DNA from: Verrucomicrobiota bacterium
GTDB taxonomy: Bacteria; Verrucomicrobiota; Verrucomicrobiia; Opitutales; Opitutaceae
Assembly (NCBI GenBank): GCA_030601755.1
Contig: JAUWBF010000017.1
Span: 1-50,204 of the forward strand
Length of the DNA: 50,204 nt
Direction of reading: 5' to 3'
Positions 49,705 through 50,204 of this stretch are shown here, in pieces. Position numbers and translations under genes: made by a program. The notes beneath the pieces were generated by a model that saw only the letters and a list, made by a program, of their open reading frames with translations, had not been told where the DNA came from and searched no databases. Every line of letters starts with the position of its first letter. The first letter of the stretch is position 1.

Positions 49705-50204
49705 GTGACCGCCCTGGCCGACTGGCTGGCGCGGCAGGCGCCGCGGTGGCTGGCGGGCCGGCACGGCACGCTACCTCCGGCGCATCGCCGCGCGCTGACC
49801 GCGATCCTGCGGTGCCGCACGCCCGCCCTCGGCGGGCGCGTCTATGCCTGCGCGGATTGCTCGGGCCACGACTACGCCTATCACAGTTGTCACCACCGCG
49901 CCTGCCCGCGCTGCGGCGGGCAAGGCGCGGCCGCGTGGACCGAGGCCATGCAGGAAAAGCTCCTGCCGGTGCCGTATTACTTCTGGACCTTTACGGTGCC
50001 CGACACCCTGCGGACGGCCTTCGCGGCCGATCCGGCCCGGCTGGCCGACCTGCTGTTCGCCCACGCCTTCGGCGCGTTGCAGCAAGTCGCGCATCGCAAG
50101 AACGTGCTCGGTGCCGACATCGCCGCGGTCGCGGTGCTGCACACCTGGGGACGACAGTTGCAGCACCACCCGCACGTGCACCTGATCGTGCCCGGCGGCG
50201 GCTT
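49705..50204 (+). CDS. IS91-family transposase, N-terminal part (runs off the window)
   Basis: The frame is open from GTG 49705 to the window end (166 residues seen). The N-terminal zinc-binding domain has CADCSGHDYAYHSCHHRACPRCGG (about residues 52-75, key residues C, C, H, C, H, H, C, C). The HUH nuclease motif of Y1 rolling-circle transposases is seen as HPHVHLIVPGGG at the end; the catalytic Tyr lies outside the window. A tyrosine-recombinase remnant sits 33 bp upstream. Confidence 0.93.
   Translation, partial: MTALADWLARQAPRWLAGRHGTLPPAHRRALTAILRCRTPALGGRVYACADCSGHDYAYHSCHHRACPRCGGQGAAAWTEAMQEKLLPVPYYFWTFTVPDTLRTAFAADPARLADLLFAHAFGALQQVAHRKNVLGADIAAVAVLHTWGRQLQHHPHVHLIVPGGG

Overview
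The window is high-GC bacterial DNA with tightly packed genes, many ATGA-type stop/start overlaps and few clear Shine-Dalgarno sites. The gene mix points to Verrucomicrobiota, probably an Opitutaceae-like organism: a giant beta-strand-repeat surface protein with a PEP-CTERM tail, a ThuA-fold protein paired with a Gfo/Idh/MocA oxidoreductase, a secreted sialate O-acetylesterase, DUF1573, DUF2959 and DUF2059 proteins, and many small palindromic repeat families. The taxonomy is inference. The window opens inside a Cu(I) P-type ATPase gene and ends inside an IS91-family transposase gene.

1-3500 is a metal-response block. It holds the end of a CopA-type ATPase, a convergent ECF sigma factor with a CxC linker and a Cys-rich tail (CorE-like), and a three-gene set in the order small membrane anti-sigma candidate, periplasmic metal-sensor-like protein, ECF sigma factor, the order of cnrYXH. 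No efflux pump follows; an integrated element begins instead.

3680-13401 is an integrative element next to tRNA-Glu(UUC). It has a tyrosine recombinase beside the tRNA and a truncated relative at the far side. Between them are its own DnaN-like sliding clamp with a Pro-rich linker and coiled-coil tail, a DUF4942 DNA methyltransferase, a Cas4/AddB-like Fe-S nuclease, a DUF932 protein, three very small membrane proteins and several unknowns. Five strong hairpins divide these genes into separate minus-strand units.

13493-42246 is mostly chromosomal: a ThuA/oxidoreductase pair with a divergent AraC regulator, purC, cinA, uvrC, a sialate O-acetylesterase, a DUF2959 lipoprotein, a peptidoglycan-binding repeat protein, a DUF1573-rhodanese-MauE operon ending at an IS5-family element, the giant PEP-CTERM protein, dprA, a DUF2059 protein, glpK-glpD, and a TetR (NemR-like) regulon of a small ORF, thioredoxin, an SDR and an Old Yellow Enzyme family reductase, then a rhodanese. 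At least five families of short inverted-repeat elements are scattered between these genes.

42314-49419 is a second island. It sits at tRNA-Gln(UUG), whose last 15 bp (TCGGGCAGCCACTTT) recur at 49405-49419. It encodes plasmid/ICE-type small proteins and two PcfJ-like paralogues. Between the paralogues lies a 3.7 kb cargo module (AraC regulator, SDR, SnoaL-like protein, alpha/beta hydrolase) bounded by a 29-bp direct repeat. Beyond the island are the 3' end of another tyrosine recombinase and the start of an IS91-family transposase.
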